Assembly (NCBI GenBank): GCA_977006965.1
Contig: OZ345373.1
Coordinates: forward strand, 62,001 to 126,000
Source: Phymatolithon calcareum
Lineage: Eukaryota; Rhodophyta; Florideophyceae; Hapalidiales
Direction: 5' to 3'
Length of the DNA stretch: 64,000 nucleotides
Positions 50,001 to 60,434 of the stretch are shown in pieces. Each line of letters begins with the position of its first letter. The stretch's first letter is position 1. The notes under the pieces are model-generated. The model had not been told where the DNA came from, made no database searches, and saw nothing but the letters and a program-made list of their open reading frames with translations. The position numbers and the translations under genes are program-made.

Positions 50001-51652
50001 TTGTGGCAATAATAATACTTCTTGATGATGGCCGGTGGTATCGGTTCGGGACTCGGGCAGGTGGACACCGGGTCGGAGTCGGGATCGCACAGCGTGGGAG
50101 GCAGGGACGGACAGTCGCTCGTGACAGTCGAGCGTGGGAGCGAAGGCGGCGGGCACGTGGGAGGGTGGACAGAACGAATTGGTGGATGGACGGTTGTCGG
50201 ACAGTTGGTCGGCACTCCGTCCGGATGATCCGAGTTAATATCACCACAAATGACGTCGGTCGGAGTTAGCTCAGTTCCAGGAAGAAGAGGAGGCTTCCTG
50301 CAGAGATATGCGATAAGTGCACCCAGTAATCCAAGACAGAGCAGAAGGGCAAGGATGATGAACGTAATCAACAAAGCAAAGGCCCAAACCCTCAACCCCC
50401 AAATCCGGCGGTACCTATACGGCACGAAGGTGATCGGCACCGGGCTCGGGCGAGGTTGCCGTCGGTGCGGATATTTGTCCTTGTAGGTTTTTCTATCCTT
50501 ATGTTGGTGCCCTTGATTGCCGTCCTTCCTTCCGTTCCCGTTCTTCCCGCCGCCATTGTGATTGCCGGTACGAAGTGCAGCACTGATGACTTGGCCGGGG
50601 CCCGAAGCAGAGGGGATGACAGCATTCCTAGCGACTTGGCGTACCGTGGATGCAACGCAGGGTGAAGCCCCCTTTACAGAGCTTGTCATAAATAATGTCT
50701 GAATTGCACGTACCGTTGGGCCGACGGTATGACAAAATTGGCCTGGCATAACATGTGGGAGCAAAAACGTATCAGATCCACTGGATGCATGCAAATGGTA
50801 GACAGGAGCAAACCCGCTTGGCGCGAATACACGCGTGATGGGTTGAACACCCGGCGCCGCAAAATAGCGCTGCCCGTCCGACAGTGGCAAGTCATTGACG
50901 AGATGTCTCCTCGAGCTTCTGACACTGTCCTCGGCCCGCACAATGGCGCAACCGCGCTTATCGGCGAGGAAGGCTTCAAATCGCGACGCCAATCGGTTCC
51001 CATGTCTTGTGATACCGCCGGAAAATAGGACGCTCTTGTACACCTCACGTAGTAGAACCGTGGGTAAATCGTATTTGGTTGCCGCCACGCGTCCGTCAGG
51101 CTTCAAGTGCCATGATGCTTTTGAGTTTATCGTGATGAGCACGGCGTGATCACCCAGTCCGGTTGCGGCAGCGTTGAGACGGCGGGCGCGGAAAGCTTCG
51201 GCAGCAGGTAGCGAAACAGTGTGCTGGAAAAGGTCGCGCAGTAGCACGGTCGGCACTCCGCCGGCGTGCGAGAGAACTTCGGATCCGAGATCGGCAAATG
51301 TAATACGGACGCGCAGCGGTACCTTGGACTGCCAGACAGCGGCGATGATTTCTGCCGTCTTGCGCGCGGCCGGAATTGCGCGCTTTGCATCGACGAGCGT
51401 GACAAGGACGGTACTTTTCGCGCCGCGCGCGACGACGCGCAGTTCTTCCTGTTTTCGCCCATCGAGATTGGGGACGAAGTGTTGGCCGCGACGGAGCGCT
51501 TTGCGCAAGGAAGTCGGAATGTCGTTGCCGCGCGAGACATCGGCGAGTGTGAGCCAGGAAGTTGCGGCGCGGAAGTCGGTGCGCGCGAAATCGGAGGCCG
51601 CGAGCGCTAACAAAGTGGCCAGCAGGAAGGGGAGAAGGGAATAGGGACGCAT
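47021..51652 (-). CDS. giant Cys/Pro/Lys-rich membrane protein with peptidase-like ectodomain
   Basis: 1,543 codons from ATG 51652, no intron or stop. A signal peptide (MRPYSLLPFLLATLLALAAS) starts it. Residues 40-330 resemble an extracellular bacterial-type metallopeptidase domain: VRITFADLGSEVL, ITINSKASWHLKPDGR, then DLPTVLLREVYKSVLF. The last is where the relatives have an HExxH zinc motif; here the two His are Arg and Lys, so it is probably inactive. A membrane helix lies near 418-448 (WAFALLITFIILALLLCLGL). From about 460 to the end there are repeats of SCKPPPPVSCKP type, interspersed KSEKPTSCAPP units, a CHKRCHCCHCCKK cluster and a final AKIQVTVMPYCGKKRC. The repeat domain is disordered and could be cross-linked by disulphides. 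The pairing with the gene at 54526-58884 suggests paralogous surface or wall proteins (inference). Confidence 0.85.
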   Translation of the reverse strand: MRPYSLLPFLLATLLALAASDFARTDFRAATSWLTLADVSRGNDIPTSLRKALRRGQHFVPNLDGRKQEELRVVARGAKSTVLVTLVDAKRAIPAARKTAEIIAAVWQSKVPLRVRITFADLGSEVLSHAGGVPTVLLRDLFQHTVSLPAAEAFRARRLNAAATGLGDHAVLITINSKASWHLKPDGRVAATKYDLPTVLLREVYKSVLFSGGITRHGNRLASRFEAFLADKRGCAIVRAEDSVRSSRRHLVNDLPLSDGQRYFAAPGVQPITRVFAPSGFAPVYHLHASSGSDTFLLPHVMPGQFCHTVGPTVRAIQTLFMTSSVKGASPCVASTVRQVARNAVIPSASGPGQVISAALRTGNHNGGGKNGNGRKDGNQGHQHKDRKTYKDKYPHRRQPRPSPVPITFVPYRYRRIWGLRVWAFALLITFIILALLLCLGLLGALIAYLCRKPPLLPGTELTPTDVICGDINSDHPDGVPTNCPTTVHPPIRSVHPPTCPPPSLPRSTVTSDCPSLPPTLCDPDSDPVSTCPSPEPIPPAIIKKYYYCHKRCHCCHCCKKDPKTASVKQCPIMASSCPPTSCPPTTVVCSKAPTSVKRSSCPPSTKEPSCRPPPPVSCKPSCKPPPPVSCPPPPVSCKPAPKPKPSPTKKSIVKPPAKPKPCTPPKPASCKSEKPTSCAPSCKPTSCAPSCKPPPPVSCKPPPVCCKPPPVSCKPTPKAPSCKPTPPKPKSCKPAPPPSSCKPPPKPPSCKPAPAPSTKVPSCRPETVVCRPPSSTKPSTCAPNCGCKKPEPSISIGTETTSTVVSVCPQKSVSIFKSLLPSLASSVKPESCKPPSVCKPPPCKSKSKAPSCKPEPCKPPPPVSCAPTSTAKFPPSRAPSIGKTVSVRPPSCASTKPPSCKESTKAPSCKPAPKPKPEPKQKSCSPKPPPCCPPPPVSCKPKPKSCAPKPPPSCPPPPCPPPPVSCKPEPKSCAPKPPPSCPPPPVSCKPAAKPKPKATPTKKSNPKPKPKAEPKPKPPPSCKSEKPKSCTPPPVSCKPKSCVPPKPPSTCKPEKPKSCTPPPVSCKPPPKSCAPKPPSSCPPPPVSCKPAPKAKAEPTRKSIVKPPEVKKAPPKPKSCTPPKPASCKSEKPTSCAPPKSEKPKSCAPPVSKPPSCKPAPKPKPEPKPKSCTPPKPPPCKSEKPKSEKTKSCAPCPPKPASCKPVPPPKSEKPTSCAPPPCKSEKPPSCKSEKPTSCAPTPKPPSCKPPPTKPPSCKPKTPPKPPSCKPTPPSCKPASCKAPPKPPSCKPTPPSCKPAPSCKPTPPSCKPAPSCKPTPPSCKPPPSCKPTPPSCKPASCKAPTKKPSCPPSSKAPSTKPPSTKAPSSCAPSKKSSKPPSTKQQSCAPPSPTQSVKFCVPSPPTSVVSSSCPPSTKPSSCPPSTKPSSKAPSKAPSKSPASSVSSASIQPSSCPPSSKKSTKASTKPPSTKTPSSCAPSKKSTKPPSVKPVSVKPPSKRPVSRAPTATSNCSSECRSWSRGACNCGGAKIQVTVMPYCGKKRC

Positions 51653-54525
51653 TGTGGAGGTCAAGGTCGGCGCAAGCGGAAACCCAGCTTGCGACCGGCC
51701 GTGTTCTTCGCGGTGCGGACGGGGGAGGCGGTCGGGGTGGCGGGCGATTTGTATTATACGTCGCGGATTTGAATTCTATGGTGTGGTCATGTTACGGTTG
51801 CAGTAATCTCTCCCATGTTGAACGGGAAAGTTTTCCAATGTCGCGCAACCGGCATCTGTATCTGCATCTGCTTCACCATGCCGCTGCAGCGCATGAATGT
51901 GCAGGAGGATGGGAACGTCCGCGGTTGCCCATTTCCAGGTCACCCGGTGGGGCAGCCCCAGGTCACAACTGCCCAATGGGAGGCGCTCTGAATCACAACG
52001 GTCGTTTTGCCCATGGGACACAGCGTGGAATGGTGTGGATTTCACTGCAAATTATGAAACACCCATGGAATTTAAGAACTCGTCGACGGCTATTGGGCGA
52101 TCTCCCTGCACGACAGGAAATCAACGCAATGTTTTACGATAATTTCTATGATACTTGGACAGTGGAATCATTCGAAGGTCCACTGTGCCCGCTGCTCGTA
52201 GTCGTTGAGAACAGTTGTTGCCCAATCAGAAGGCACACTGGCCTCGCTGCTTCGATCGTAACGGTTGCCCGGAATCGCGTTGCTGTAAGGCTCAATCCAT
52301 TCCTGGACACGGCGCCGATGAACGATACGGTACAGTACAGTACAATTTGTTGCGTTGGAGTATGATACTGTCCGGCATCGTGGTCGTTACGCACCGCGCG
52401 TTCCATGTTTCGTATGATTATGATATGCTTTACCTCATCTTCCTTTGCTTACTGATCTCATCTATTACGGCTCACCGCTGCTTCAGAACCTTGACTGAGG
52501 CACTGTACTGTACCCTGCTGTGAGGCGTACAACACAGCGATCAATAATTTAGATCCGCCGTGCGCGACTTGTAGCTGTCGCCCTCTTCGTTCAGCGCTGC
52601 CTCGATCGTTGTACAGAAAGGCTACTACAGTACAGTACTCGCAATCGTCGCAATTGGAGAATGCTACTTATTGATTTACTGTGCACTACTTGAGGGAATT
52701 TGCATCCTGTGCAACCCTCACGTGCTCTTCACCGCCGAGTGTAGTACTCTAGGCACCGTGCGTACAAAAACCACAACGGGAACAGTGTTGCACACAACTC
52801 ATAAAAGTGCATCCGGAAGGAACAAACTTCCAGAAGAAGCACGGCCTGCTTAATACAGCTGACGGCGAACGTCATCAAACTCTCACAATCAATGTCATTT
52901 GTCCGCCTCACGCCTCACCTCTCCCGTCTACGTCCACTCTCCTTCCTCTCCACGACACCTCTCCAAATTCCACTCGGCACCTCACGCCTCCAGAACCTCT
53001 GTATATCCATCAGTCTACACATACTTCTGCCTCTCCCCCTCGCCCAATGTTCCCGCGCAGCACCAGCACATCCCAAAGTCCTTCTGACGCCCGCTACACA
53101 TGCCATTGGAGCCTAATCTTGGTAATCAAAAACCCCATATTTTCTCCTCTTCTGTGCCAGAGAACGATTGACTAGCCTCTTCTTGAGCAACATCTTCAGT
53201 TCAATTCGATTTTACTTCCTTCTCCCATTATGAGCGCTGGTCGGTCAAGTAGTCTGTGAACATGACTGCAAGCTACGGTACGTATGGTTAGGCAGAAATT
53301 TGAGAAAGCAAGGATGCAATAAAATGTTCAAGCCACAAGAGTCCTTACTAGTCAAGAAAGAGAGAGCAAAGGCATAGTGGACTGCTCGTTTCGACTTTCA
53401 CAGTGAGCAACCCTTAAGAGCAATACGGACGTCCCAAGGAAACCTTCCGGAGAATAAGAGAGCAGCAGTTCCTGATTTCTAATCAAATTGGATGGTAGGC
53501 AGAACAAGCATAATCCCTCAATCCCATGCATGGGACTGTCCTCGAGCACGTCGCCAATTCCCGGGCTGGACAGCTCTGTTTGAAGATCTTGGTCGAAGGT
53601 TTCGATCATTACGAGGCAAGCAGACGTCCCCCATGTCTGACGTGCAAAACAGGAAACACTACAATGGTGTAATGTGCAAGTCCGCCCTCACAAAGGAGTA
53701 AAAGTGAGGTTTTGATGGCACCAAACTGGTTTTCGGAAGCCTGAACCGCGTCATCGCTGTTGGTGATGGCCACCATCATTTGGAGATATGGCAACAAGGC
53801 CACGAGCAGGGCTCTATTTTCCCGTCTGCGTCTTCCAGTGGATTGCTTACGGGCTGCTGGACAGTTTTCTGAGAAGACGGCGATCCGATTTGTGATGGAT
53901 CTTTTCTGTCTCCTGAGCTGCCACATAGGCTCCTTCATCCTGGCGGGGAAACTTGGCTCGAGGAGGAACCAGTGGAGCAATGACAGTTGCAAGGAAAAGA
54001 CGAGAGGCAGAAACTGAAGAAGCTGTATAGATGGTCACTTGTGATCATTTTCTGAAACTCCGAGAGCTGCCAAAATTTGCAGGTTTTTGCTCGTTATGCT
54101 GCACAAACGCTAAACTGCCAAGTACTAATACTGCGGTCGATACGGATAGAATTCAGCGATGTGCGCAATACGGGGACATGTGATATTCGCATACCTTTTT
54201 GGAAACGACTGTTCGGCGTTTCTATCTTAGTATAGTAGTTTCCTACTAATTTTTGACCTCACAAAGTGGAATCAAATGAAGCCTTCTAGACGTGCTAGAC
54301 GTGGTAGCCTCAGGGGAATAAAGCAATCATCATCATTCATTTTTTCGAAGTACTCGCAGCACAGACTACCATCATAGTCAAGCAATATATTTCTAAAAGA
54401 ATTTTAATTCTCTGCTTTATTGGATCCAATCAGCTTCACTATAGTATCGAAAACGCAAGCGTGCATGCTAATTATCGAAAGAGGCTATTACTGTACCTCA
54501 ACAGTTGACCTTTATGCATCTAAAA
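51653..54525. other. intergenic, no confident gene
   Basis: A GC-rich start, TACAGTA motifs near 52330, 52500 and 52625, a pyrimidine-rich stretch at 52880-53090, and a LINE-type 3' end at 54256-54345. Open frames at 51562-52365, 52807-53175 and 53609-53992 show no domain. Confidence 0.45.
54256..54345 (+). repeat. LINE-type 3' end, copy 1
   Basis: GTGGAATCAAATGAAGCCTT, CTAGACGTGCTA and GGGGAATAAAGCAATCATCA, shared in reverse with 62341-62425. The ATCATCATTCATT tail is typical of a LINE end. No coding part is attached. Confidence 0.65.
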
Positions 54526-57500
54526 CTATCTACAATCTCGTCCCCTTCCCCCTATCTTAATCCTCAGATTCATCCAACCCTTCCAGCCATGCTTTTGCTC
54601 CAAATTAACATCGACATTCGGGTAATAGCAGCACCCGTCATCACATTTCCCGTCACAGCTTATAGACGGACATCCTGACGGCGGTGCCTCGGACTTCGGT
54701 GCACACGACGGTGCAACAGGCGGGGCGCATGACGGCGGTTTGGGGGGGTCGGGAGCACACGATTTGGGCGGACACGGAGGTGGCTTACACGGCTCTGGAG
54801 TCGGGGGACGGCACGACTTCGGCTTCGGGGGTGATTTGGGTTTCGGAGGTGTCTTGCACGGTTCTGGAGACGGAGGCCGGCAAGACTTCGGCTTCGAAGG
54901 TGCACATGGCTTTGGAGGACACGGTGGTGGCTTACACGGCTCTGGTGAAGGTGGACGGCACGACTTTGGCTTTGGAGGTGTGCACGATTTGGGTTTCGGC
55001 GGTACACAAGATTTCGGCTTCGGAGGTGGCTTGCACGGCTCTGGAGACGGAGGCCGACAAGACTTCGGCTTCGAAGGTGCACACGATTTGGGTTTCGGTG
55101 GCGGCGGACATGGTGGTGGCTTACACGGCTCTGGTGAAGGCGGTCTGCACGACTTTGGCTTCGATGGCGCGCAAGATTTAGCTTTCGAGGGTGGCTTGCA
55201 CGGCTCTGGCGAGGGCGGTCGGCACGACTTCGGCTTCGGGGGTGTGCACGATTTGGGTTTCGGAGGTGTCTTGGGTTTCGGAGGTGTCTTGGGTTTCGGA
55301 GGTGTCTTAGGTTTCGGAGGTGTCTTGCATGGCTCTGGAGACGGAGGCCGGCAAGACTTCGGCTTCGGGGGTGTGCACGATTTGGGTTTCGGAGGTGTCT
55401 TGCATGGCTCTGGAGATGGAGGCCGGCAAGACTTTGGTTTCGGCGGACAGGGCTTGGGAGGTTCAGGTTTGCACGGCTTTGGCTTACACTCCGGAATCGG
55501 TTTGCACGGCTTTGGCTTGCACTCCGGAATCGGTTTGCACGATTTAGACGGCGGTTTGCAGCTGGGCACCTTTGTCGATTTCACTTCAGTTTTCGTAGAA
55601 GATTTCGACACCTTCTTCACGCTTACTGAAGAACCATCCTTAGATTTCGTTTTAGTCTCCACTGTTTTCGTTGAACTTTTGTGGGTCTCCGTCGGTTTTT
55701 CGGATTCCGGCGGGCATGAAGACGCGGCAATGGACGTCTCTGACTCCGGAGGACAAGACGATGCCTTCATGGATGTCGTGGTAGTGGTGACTGACGGTGG
55801 ACAGGAAGTCGATTCGGAAGAAGAGGATACAGTAGTTGGAGAACAGGACGAAGTCAAGTCAACGGATGGAGCGCATGATGCCGTTGGTGGGCCACATGAC
55901 TTTGGAACGCACGACGTTGCACGTTTCTCCGACGGTTCGTGCAGTGTCATTGCTTTCACGATCGTCTTTGAAGATTTAGACTTGGCGATCGTCTTTGCAC
56001 CTTGTTTCACGACAGACTTTGTTGATTTCGACTTGGCGATCGTCTTCGCACCTCCTTTCGTCATTCTGATACTCTTAGTAGATGTCCTCTTCTTAATTTC
56101 TTTCGACAACTTGGTGGCTTCAATTCGAGGTGCTCTGGTAATCGCCGCCGATTTGGTGGGAACTTTAGTCGACGGCTGTGGTCTGACGGGCCTTGGTTTC
56201 GTCGTCGGAGCCCTCCTTGACGGTGCTCGAGTTGTCGGGGCCCTTGTTGTAGGTGCCCTCGTCGATGGCAGGGGATGTCTGGTGGGAACCTTCTTCGGAG
56301 AAGGCGCCTTTGTCGAAGGAACTTTGCAAGCTCGTTGAGGAACCTTTGTAGACTTCTGCTGCACCTTGACAGGTTTCTGTTTGCCTTCCGACTTTCTGTT
56401 TGAGCGGGAGTCTGAAGTCACGGAACTGGACGAAGTAGTGCTGGTGTCGTCACCGGACCACATGAAAACAGTGCTCTCATCGCTGAGCAGCATCGGCTTC
56501 TTCATAGATCTAGAAGACTGACTTCGTACGATTTTCTCCGAACGGCTACGTGCCATTCGGGGTGATCGCACGCTCTTCTCCTGCCGAGTACTCTTCTCGG
56601 GTCTCTTCTGCGGCCTTATAGTTTTCATGCTTCTCGAGGTGCGCAAAGTGGGAAGTGTTTCCGAGGTACGCATGGACACGGGCACCTTCTCCGACATTGC
56701 GTGACTTTTCGCATCAAAGTTACTACCTTGCGGCATGACAATGACCTGGATGTTGGTACCTCGGCCACTGCCAAGTCCAATGCACTTACAGTCTTTTGAG
56801 CTCGCGGGGCATTTCACGGCGATCTTTTGACCATCCGAAGACGATGACGACATCGTGTGGCATGACGGCGTTTTTTCCGACGGAGTGCGAAAAGAATCCT
56901 CATGGTTATCTGAAGGGCGATACGTTGAAGGGCAGCTCGAATCAGGACCAGGACATGATTTGGGTACACTGTGCTTTGACTTCTCTGTTGGCGCCTTGAC
57001 GGAGTGCGAGGACGGCTTCTTCGAAACTGATTTTGGCGACTCCTTATGTGAGGATGAGGCACGACGGTCGGACTTGGACGATGACTCCTTGCGTGAAGGA
57101 GCACGATGCTCAGATTTCGATCGGCTGGACTTGGCTGGCGAGCAACGGGGGTGGTCAATAGTTGACGTACAACAGCTGTCGGGGGGTAATTTGCTCTTCA
57201 CAGATTCACTTTTCGGATGTGAGGATCGCTTGCTGCTGCGCCGCGAGACATGGTCGGAATGCTCAGAGTGCGACAGGCAGGACGAGTGTACAATAGTAGT
57301 GGATGCATTCGTAGTAGTCGCTGGACACGACGACAGGTCGGCAGACGAAGAGGAGGAGGACGAGGACGATACTGACGACACATGCGTGGTACTTGAAGGC
57401 GGGCATGATGACCGTGCCTTAGACGAAGCGCCACTCTTCATGGACATCGGGTACAGGAAGGACGAGGTACGACCACTGGATGACAACGCCATTGGCTTCA

Positions 57501-58884
57501 GAATCTCCCGCTCACTTCGCGATGTTCTCCGCGACGGTGTGCGTGTGCTCGGTATGCGGGTCGAAGTGCGACGTGACGAATCACGACTGGACTCCTTCCC
57601 CGATGATGATGGGCGCTGTTTCTTCACGCGCGCCTCAATGGTAGGAAGTGAGATAGTAGGTTCAGATGAATCCTCCGTCCATGTAAGATCGGATGCTTCA
57701 TCGTCTGCTTGTTTCACAATAGTCTCCTTAATAATCTTTGTCCTAGTTGTTTGGATAGTGCCTGGTTGACTTCCATCCGGGATATGTTCCCTGGTCTTCG
57801 TTTTCGTAACCTTTCTCGACGACAGCAGACGTGCAAAAGGTCGAGTACGACTGCTGTGCTCTGTTGATAACTTTTTCGGATTTGCCAGTGCAATCGAATG
57901 AGTTTCCGTCGGATCATCTTCAATACCCGCAGTCGGATTAATTGTCATGTAATGCGAGGTCGAGATAGATTCTGGAGCATTAGTGAGATCTCTTGAAGAC
58001 TTGGATGAGGCAAAGGTACCGGACTTACGCCTCGAGACGTCACGTGTTGACCTTGACTTGGTCGTTGTCGACGGCTCCGTGTCAGCACGATATGAAGTAG
58101 CATGCTTGCGACCAAGGTCGCGATGTGACTGAGATTTCTTAAGCGTGGAGCGAGACGAAGGTGAACGTGTGAGATCACGATGTGACTTCGACCGGGTCAA
58201 AGTGGTCGGTTCCTTCTCGGAGCGGTGTGACGAACGGTGTTTGCTCGATGTCGTCTGCTTCGTTGAAGATTCACCTTCTGTGTGACGCGACGAGCGACGA
58301 GATTCAGATTTAACATGTCGCGAAGAACTGCGACGTAGATCGGTATCGGTGTTTTCTGTCTCCCGGCGCGAAGAACGCCGCTTGGAATCCGTTGCCGAGG
58401 AATCTCCCGTAAATTTGGATGACTCACGGCGGGAAGAGCGGTTCCGCGAGGTTGAGGCATCCGTAAACTTGGAAGAGTCCCTGCGACGAGAGGTTGAGTT
58501 GCCATCAGTGAACTTGGAAGAGTCACGGCGCGAGGACGAGCGAAAGGAGGTACCGAGATTAGTTGAGGTTCCGTTCCTCGAGGAGGTAGTGGGCGCGGTG
58601 CGCGATGTGCGCGATGTGCGCGATGTAGGCTGCTTCGTCGACGGCTGGGTGGTCTGTCGCGAGGAGCGACCGGTAGGGTCAGTCTCAGATGCGGTACGGA
58701 AAGTGGGATTCGTTTCATCCTCGTACGAAGAATCGTAATAGTATGAAGAGTCGTAATCGTCAGTTGGTGCCTTCACGTTCAGTCTGCGACTAGTGGTGAG
58801 CGTGGCGTCGTAGCGCGACTTGGCGGAGCGGGTAGGCGGATATGCCTCGGACGACGAGTCCGAGTCGTAAGTGTCGCCAGACAT
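54526..58884 (-). CDS. giant Ser/Arg-rich then Cys/Pro/Lys-rich protein
   Basis: 1,452 codons from ATG 58884 (MSGDTYDSDSSSEAY), no intron or stop. No signal peptide or membrane helix. The N-terminal 300 residues are Ser/Arg/Thr-rich with SRRDSSKFT and SHRDL units. The middle is Ser/Lys-rich and holds CKCIGLGSGRGTNIQVIVMP near residue 720, which echoes the C-terminal IQVTVMP of the gene at 47021-51652. Then come TRAPTTRAP-type repeats and, from about 1140, repeats of KPKSCRPPSPEPCKTPP. The C-terminus is different: SCDGKCDDGCCYYPNVDVNL and a short folded-looking tail. The first half is like a nuclear or cytoskeletal disordered protein, the second like its neighbour. I infer a paralogous repeat domain attached to a different N-terminus. 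Function unknown. Confidence 0.85.
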   Translation of the reverse strand: MSGDTYDSDSSSEAYPPTRSAKSRYDATLTTSRRLNVKAPTDDYDSSYYYDSSYEDETNPTFRTASETDPTGRSSRQTTQPSTKQPTSRTSRTSRTAPTTSSRNGTSTNLGTSFRSSSRRDSSKFTDGNSTSRRRDSSKFTDASTSRNRSSRRESSKFTGDSSATDSKRRSSRRETENTDTDLRRSSSRHVKSESRRSSRHTEGESSTKQTTSSKHRSSHRSEKEPTTLTRSKSHRDLTRSPSSRSTLKKSQSHRDLGRKHATSYRADTEPSTTTKSRSTRDVSRRKSGTFASSKSSRDLTNAPESISTSHYMTINPTAGIEDDPTETHSIALANPKKLSTEHSSRTRPFARLLSSRKVTKTKTREHIPDGSQPGTIQTTRTKIIKETIVKQADDEASDLTWTEDSSEPTISLPTIEARVKKQRPSSSGKESSRDSSRRTSTRIPSTRTPSRRTSRSEREILKPMALSSSGRTSSFLYPMSMKSGASSKARSSCPPSSTTHVSSVSSSSSSSSSADLSSCPATTTNASTTIVHSSCLSHSEHSDHVSRRSSKRSSHPKSESVKSKLPPDSCCTSTIDHPRCSPAKSSRSKSEHRAPSRKESSSKSDRRASSSHKESPKSVSKKPSSHSVKAPTEKSKHSVPKSCPGPDSSCPSTYRPSDNHEDSFRTPSEKTPSCHTMSSSSSDGQKIAVKCPASSKDCKCIGLGSGRGTNIQVIVMPQGSNFDAKSHAMSEKVPVSMRTSETLPTLRTSRSMKTIRPQKRPEKSTRQEKSVRSPRMARSRSEKIVRSQSSRSMKKPMLLSDESTVFMWSGDDTSTTSSSSVTSDSRSNRKSEGKQKPVKVQQKSTKVPQRACKVPSTKAPSPKKVPTRHPLPSTRAPTTRAPTTRAPSRRAPTTKPRPVRPQPSTKVPTKSAAITRAPRIEATKLSKEIKKRTSTKSIRMTKGGAKTIAKSKSTKSVVKQGAKTIAKSKSSKTIVKAMTLHEPSEKRATSCVPKSCGPPTASCAPSVDLTSSCSPTTVSSSSESTSCPPSVTTTTTSMKASSCPPESETSIAASSCPPESEKPTETHKSSTKTVETKTKSKDGSSVSVKKVSKSSTKTEVKSTKVPSCKPPSKSCKPIPECKPKPCKPIPECKPKPCKPEPPKPCPPKPKSCRPPSPEPCKTPPKPKSCTPPKPKSCRPPSPEPCKTPPKPKTPPKPKTPPKPKTPPKPKSCTPPKPKSCRPPSPEPCKPPSKAKSCAPSKPKSCRPPSPEPCKPPPCPPPPKPKSCAPSKPKSCRPPSPEPCKPPPKPKSCVPPKPKSCTPPKPKSCRPPSPEPCKPPPCPPKPCAPSKPKSCRPPSPEPCKTPPKPKSPPKPKSCRPPTPEPCKPPPCPPKSCAPDPPKPPSCAPPVAPSCAPKSEAPPSGCPSISCDGKCDDGCCYYPNVDVNLEQKHGWKGWMNLRIKIGGRGRDCR

Positions 58885-60078
58885 GCCGAAGGTGACCGGG
58901 GACAAGTCCGCCGATCACTCACTCCTGTGCAGAGCGTTGCCGACGACGCGGCGACGACGTTGGGGTGGTCGGCACCGGCGCGATGGTTGGTGATGGCCGT
59001 CGAATAGTTTGTTGGTTTCTGGGTTCAGAGAATTGCTGTTGACGGCGGGTGCGGTTTGAATAGTTAAAGCGGCGGGGGAGGCGGAGGCGAAATCGGTGCT
59101 GTAGCACAGACAGCGTGTTGCGCGTCTGGCTGAGCGGATTCAGGCGTAACGGTGCTGTGGCAGGGCAGCGAGGGTTACGCATTGTGAGTGTTGTACGCAG
59201 GTCGACTCTGAAATCGGGCCGCCAAACGGGCTGTTGTCGTCAAACTGTTTGCCGTGTGGCAGGCAGGCAGGCAATCTACCAAACCTCTTTCCGTTCCCAG
59301 TCCTCTCAAAACACACCGTTTTTGATACGCGTAGCACTCGAAGCAATGGGTATGTATGATGCTCGGCACTATGTTTTGCAGTTATTTTATGTGGAATATG
59401 CCGACATGCCGCTTGTACAGCTGGCATCAGAAAGCGGAAGTCCGCAACTTCGCGCTCCCAGATCGACCCGTTACGGCTCCGATTATTACATCATGATCCC
59501 CTGACCCACGTGGACACTGCCGCAAATTCTTATGTCTTCCAGAGTTCAAATTGCTTACGTTATGATTTGCTTCCAGTTAAATTAAATTTCTGCAGTACTG
59601 TAGGTCTTAAGACTTATCATACAGTATTCAGTGGAAGATAACTGTATACAGTAAGCTGTGCTGCAAAACACTACAGTACAGTATATCTACAGTATCATAA
59701 GCAAACCATCTTTCCGGCGGTTACACCCAATACGCGCTCGCCTCCACGCCACGCCACGCCACTTCATGCCCAGGGCTCAATCATGATCAATTGAGCTTGC
59801 ACGTCTTTGAACGTGCGTCCACAAATCCGTAACGCTCGGAGCGTATGTCAACTTTACGGGACCACCTTCTCCTCCTCACCACGGTGCACTGCACTTCACA
59901 GGATGTGCTGTCGAGGCGCACCTCAGGGTTGCCCTACTGTACCCCTAACTGCTTCCAGTGCTCCGAAATTTGCGACACTTCATGCCACATCACAGATCTG
60001 TGCCGTTGAACGTGCATATTTTAAATCTGACCTCCGCTTCCTTCCTTCGCGACACCCCTACAGTACTGTACAGTACAG
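58885..60078. other. intergenic, promoter side of the giant gene; TACAGTA-rich to the right
   Basis: No confident gene. A 129-codon frame at 59115-59504 has no domain. TACAGTA/TACTGTA words begin near 59595. Confidence 0.4.
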
Positions 60079-60178
60079 TAGTGTGTGTATTGGGAGGTGC
60101 TCAATTGAGGACAACAGTTTCATATTTATAGCGCCTTTCTGGCTACCGGTCGAACGCCGTACAGTACAGTGGACACTA
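60079..60178. mobile_element. MITE, diverged second copy
   Basis: Interior TTGAGGACAACAGTTTCATA and TTTATAGCGCCTTT match 28020-28060; the ends TAGTGTGTGTAT and GTGGACACTA resemble the TIRs at 27993 and 28085. Confidence 0.55.
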
Positions 60179-60434
60179 GGGGACAAATGGAACCCTCGCA
60201 ACTACTGTACTGTATCTACTGTACTGTATGATATGATATGACCTACTGTATGGCATTGGGAAAGACGCGTTTCAGCATTCCTGTGTATCGTACTGTATGA
60301 TAGATCCCTACAGTACAGTACAGTACAATAAATTAAGTTTCAAACAAGCAAGGGCCAAAACCGGTGAAATCGCCCGTGTCATACAGTAGTTCCCGACCGA
60401 TTCCAGTCGAACTCTACTGTACAGTACTGTAGAG

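Noticed and set aside
47355-50012. 885-codon plus-strand ORF, Gly/His/Asp-rich
   Set aside because: It is the antisense of the Cys-Pro-Lys repeat region. The sense codons for Ser, Cys, Lys and Pro rarely give stops in the complement, so a long shadow frame is expected.
51562-52365. 267-codon plus-strand ORF
   Set aside because: Overlaps the start of the giant gene, has low-complexity Arg/Gly content and no domain; likely chance in GC-rich DNA.
54740-56338. 532-codon plus-strand Gly/Phe-rich ORF
   Set aside because: Same artefact, antisense of the KPKSCRPPSPEPCK repeats in the gene at 54526-58884.
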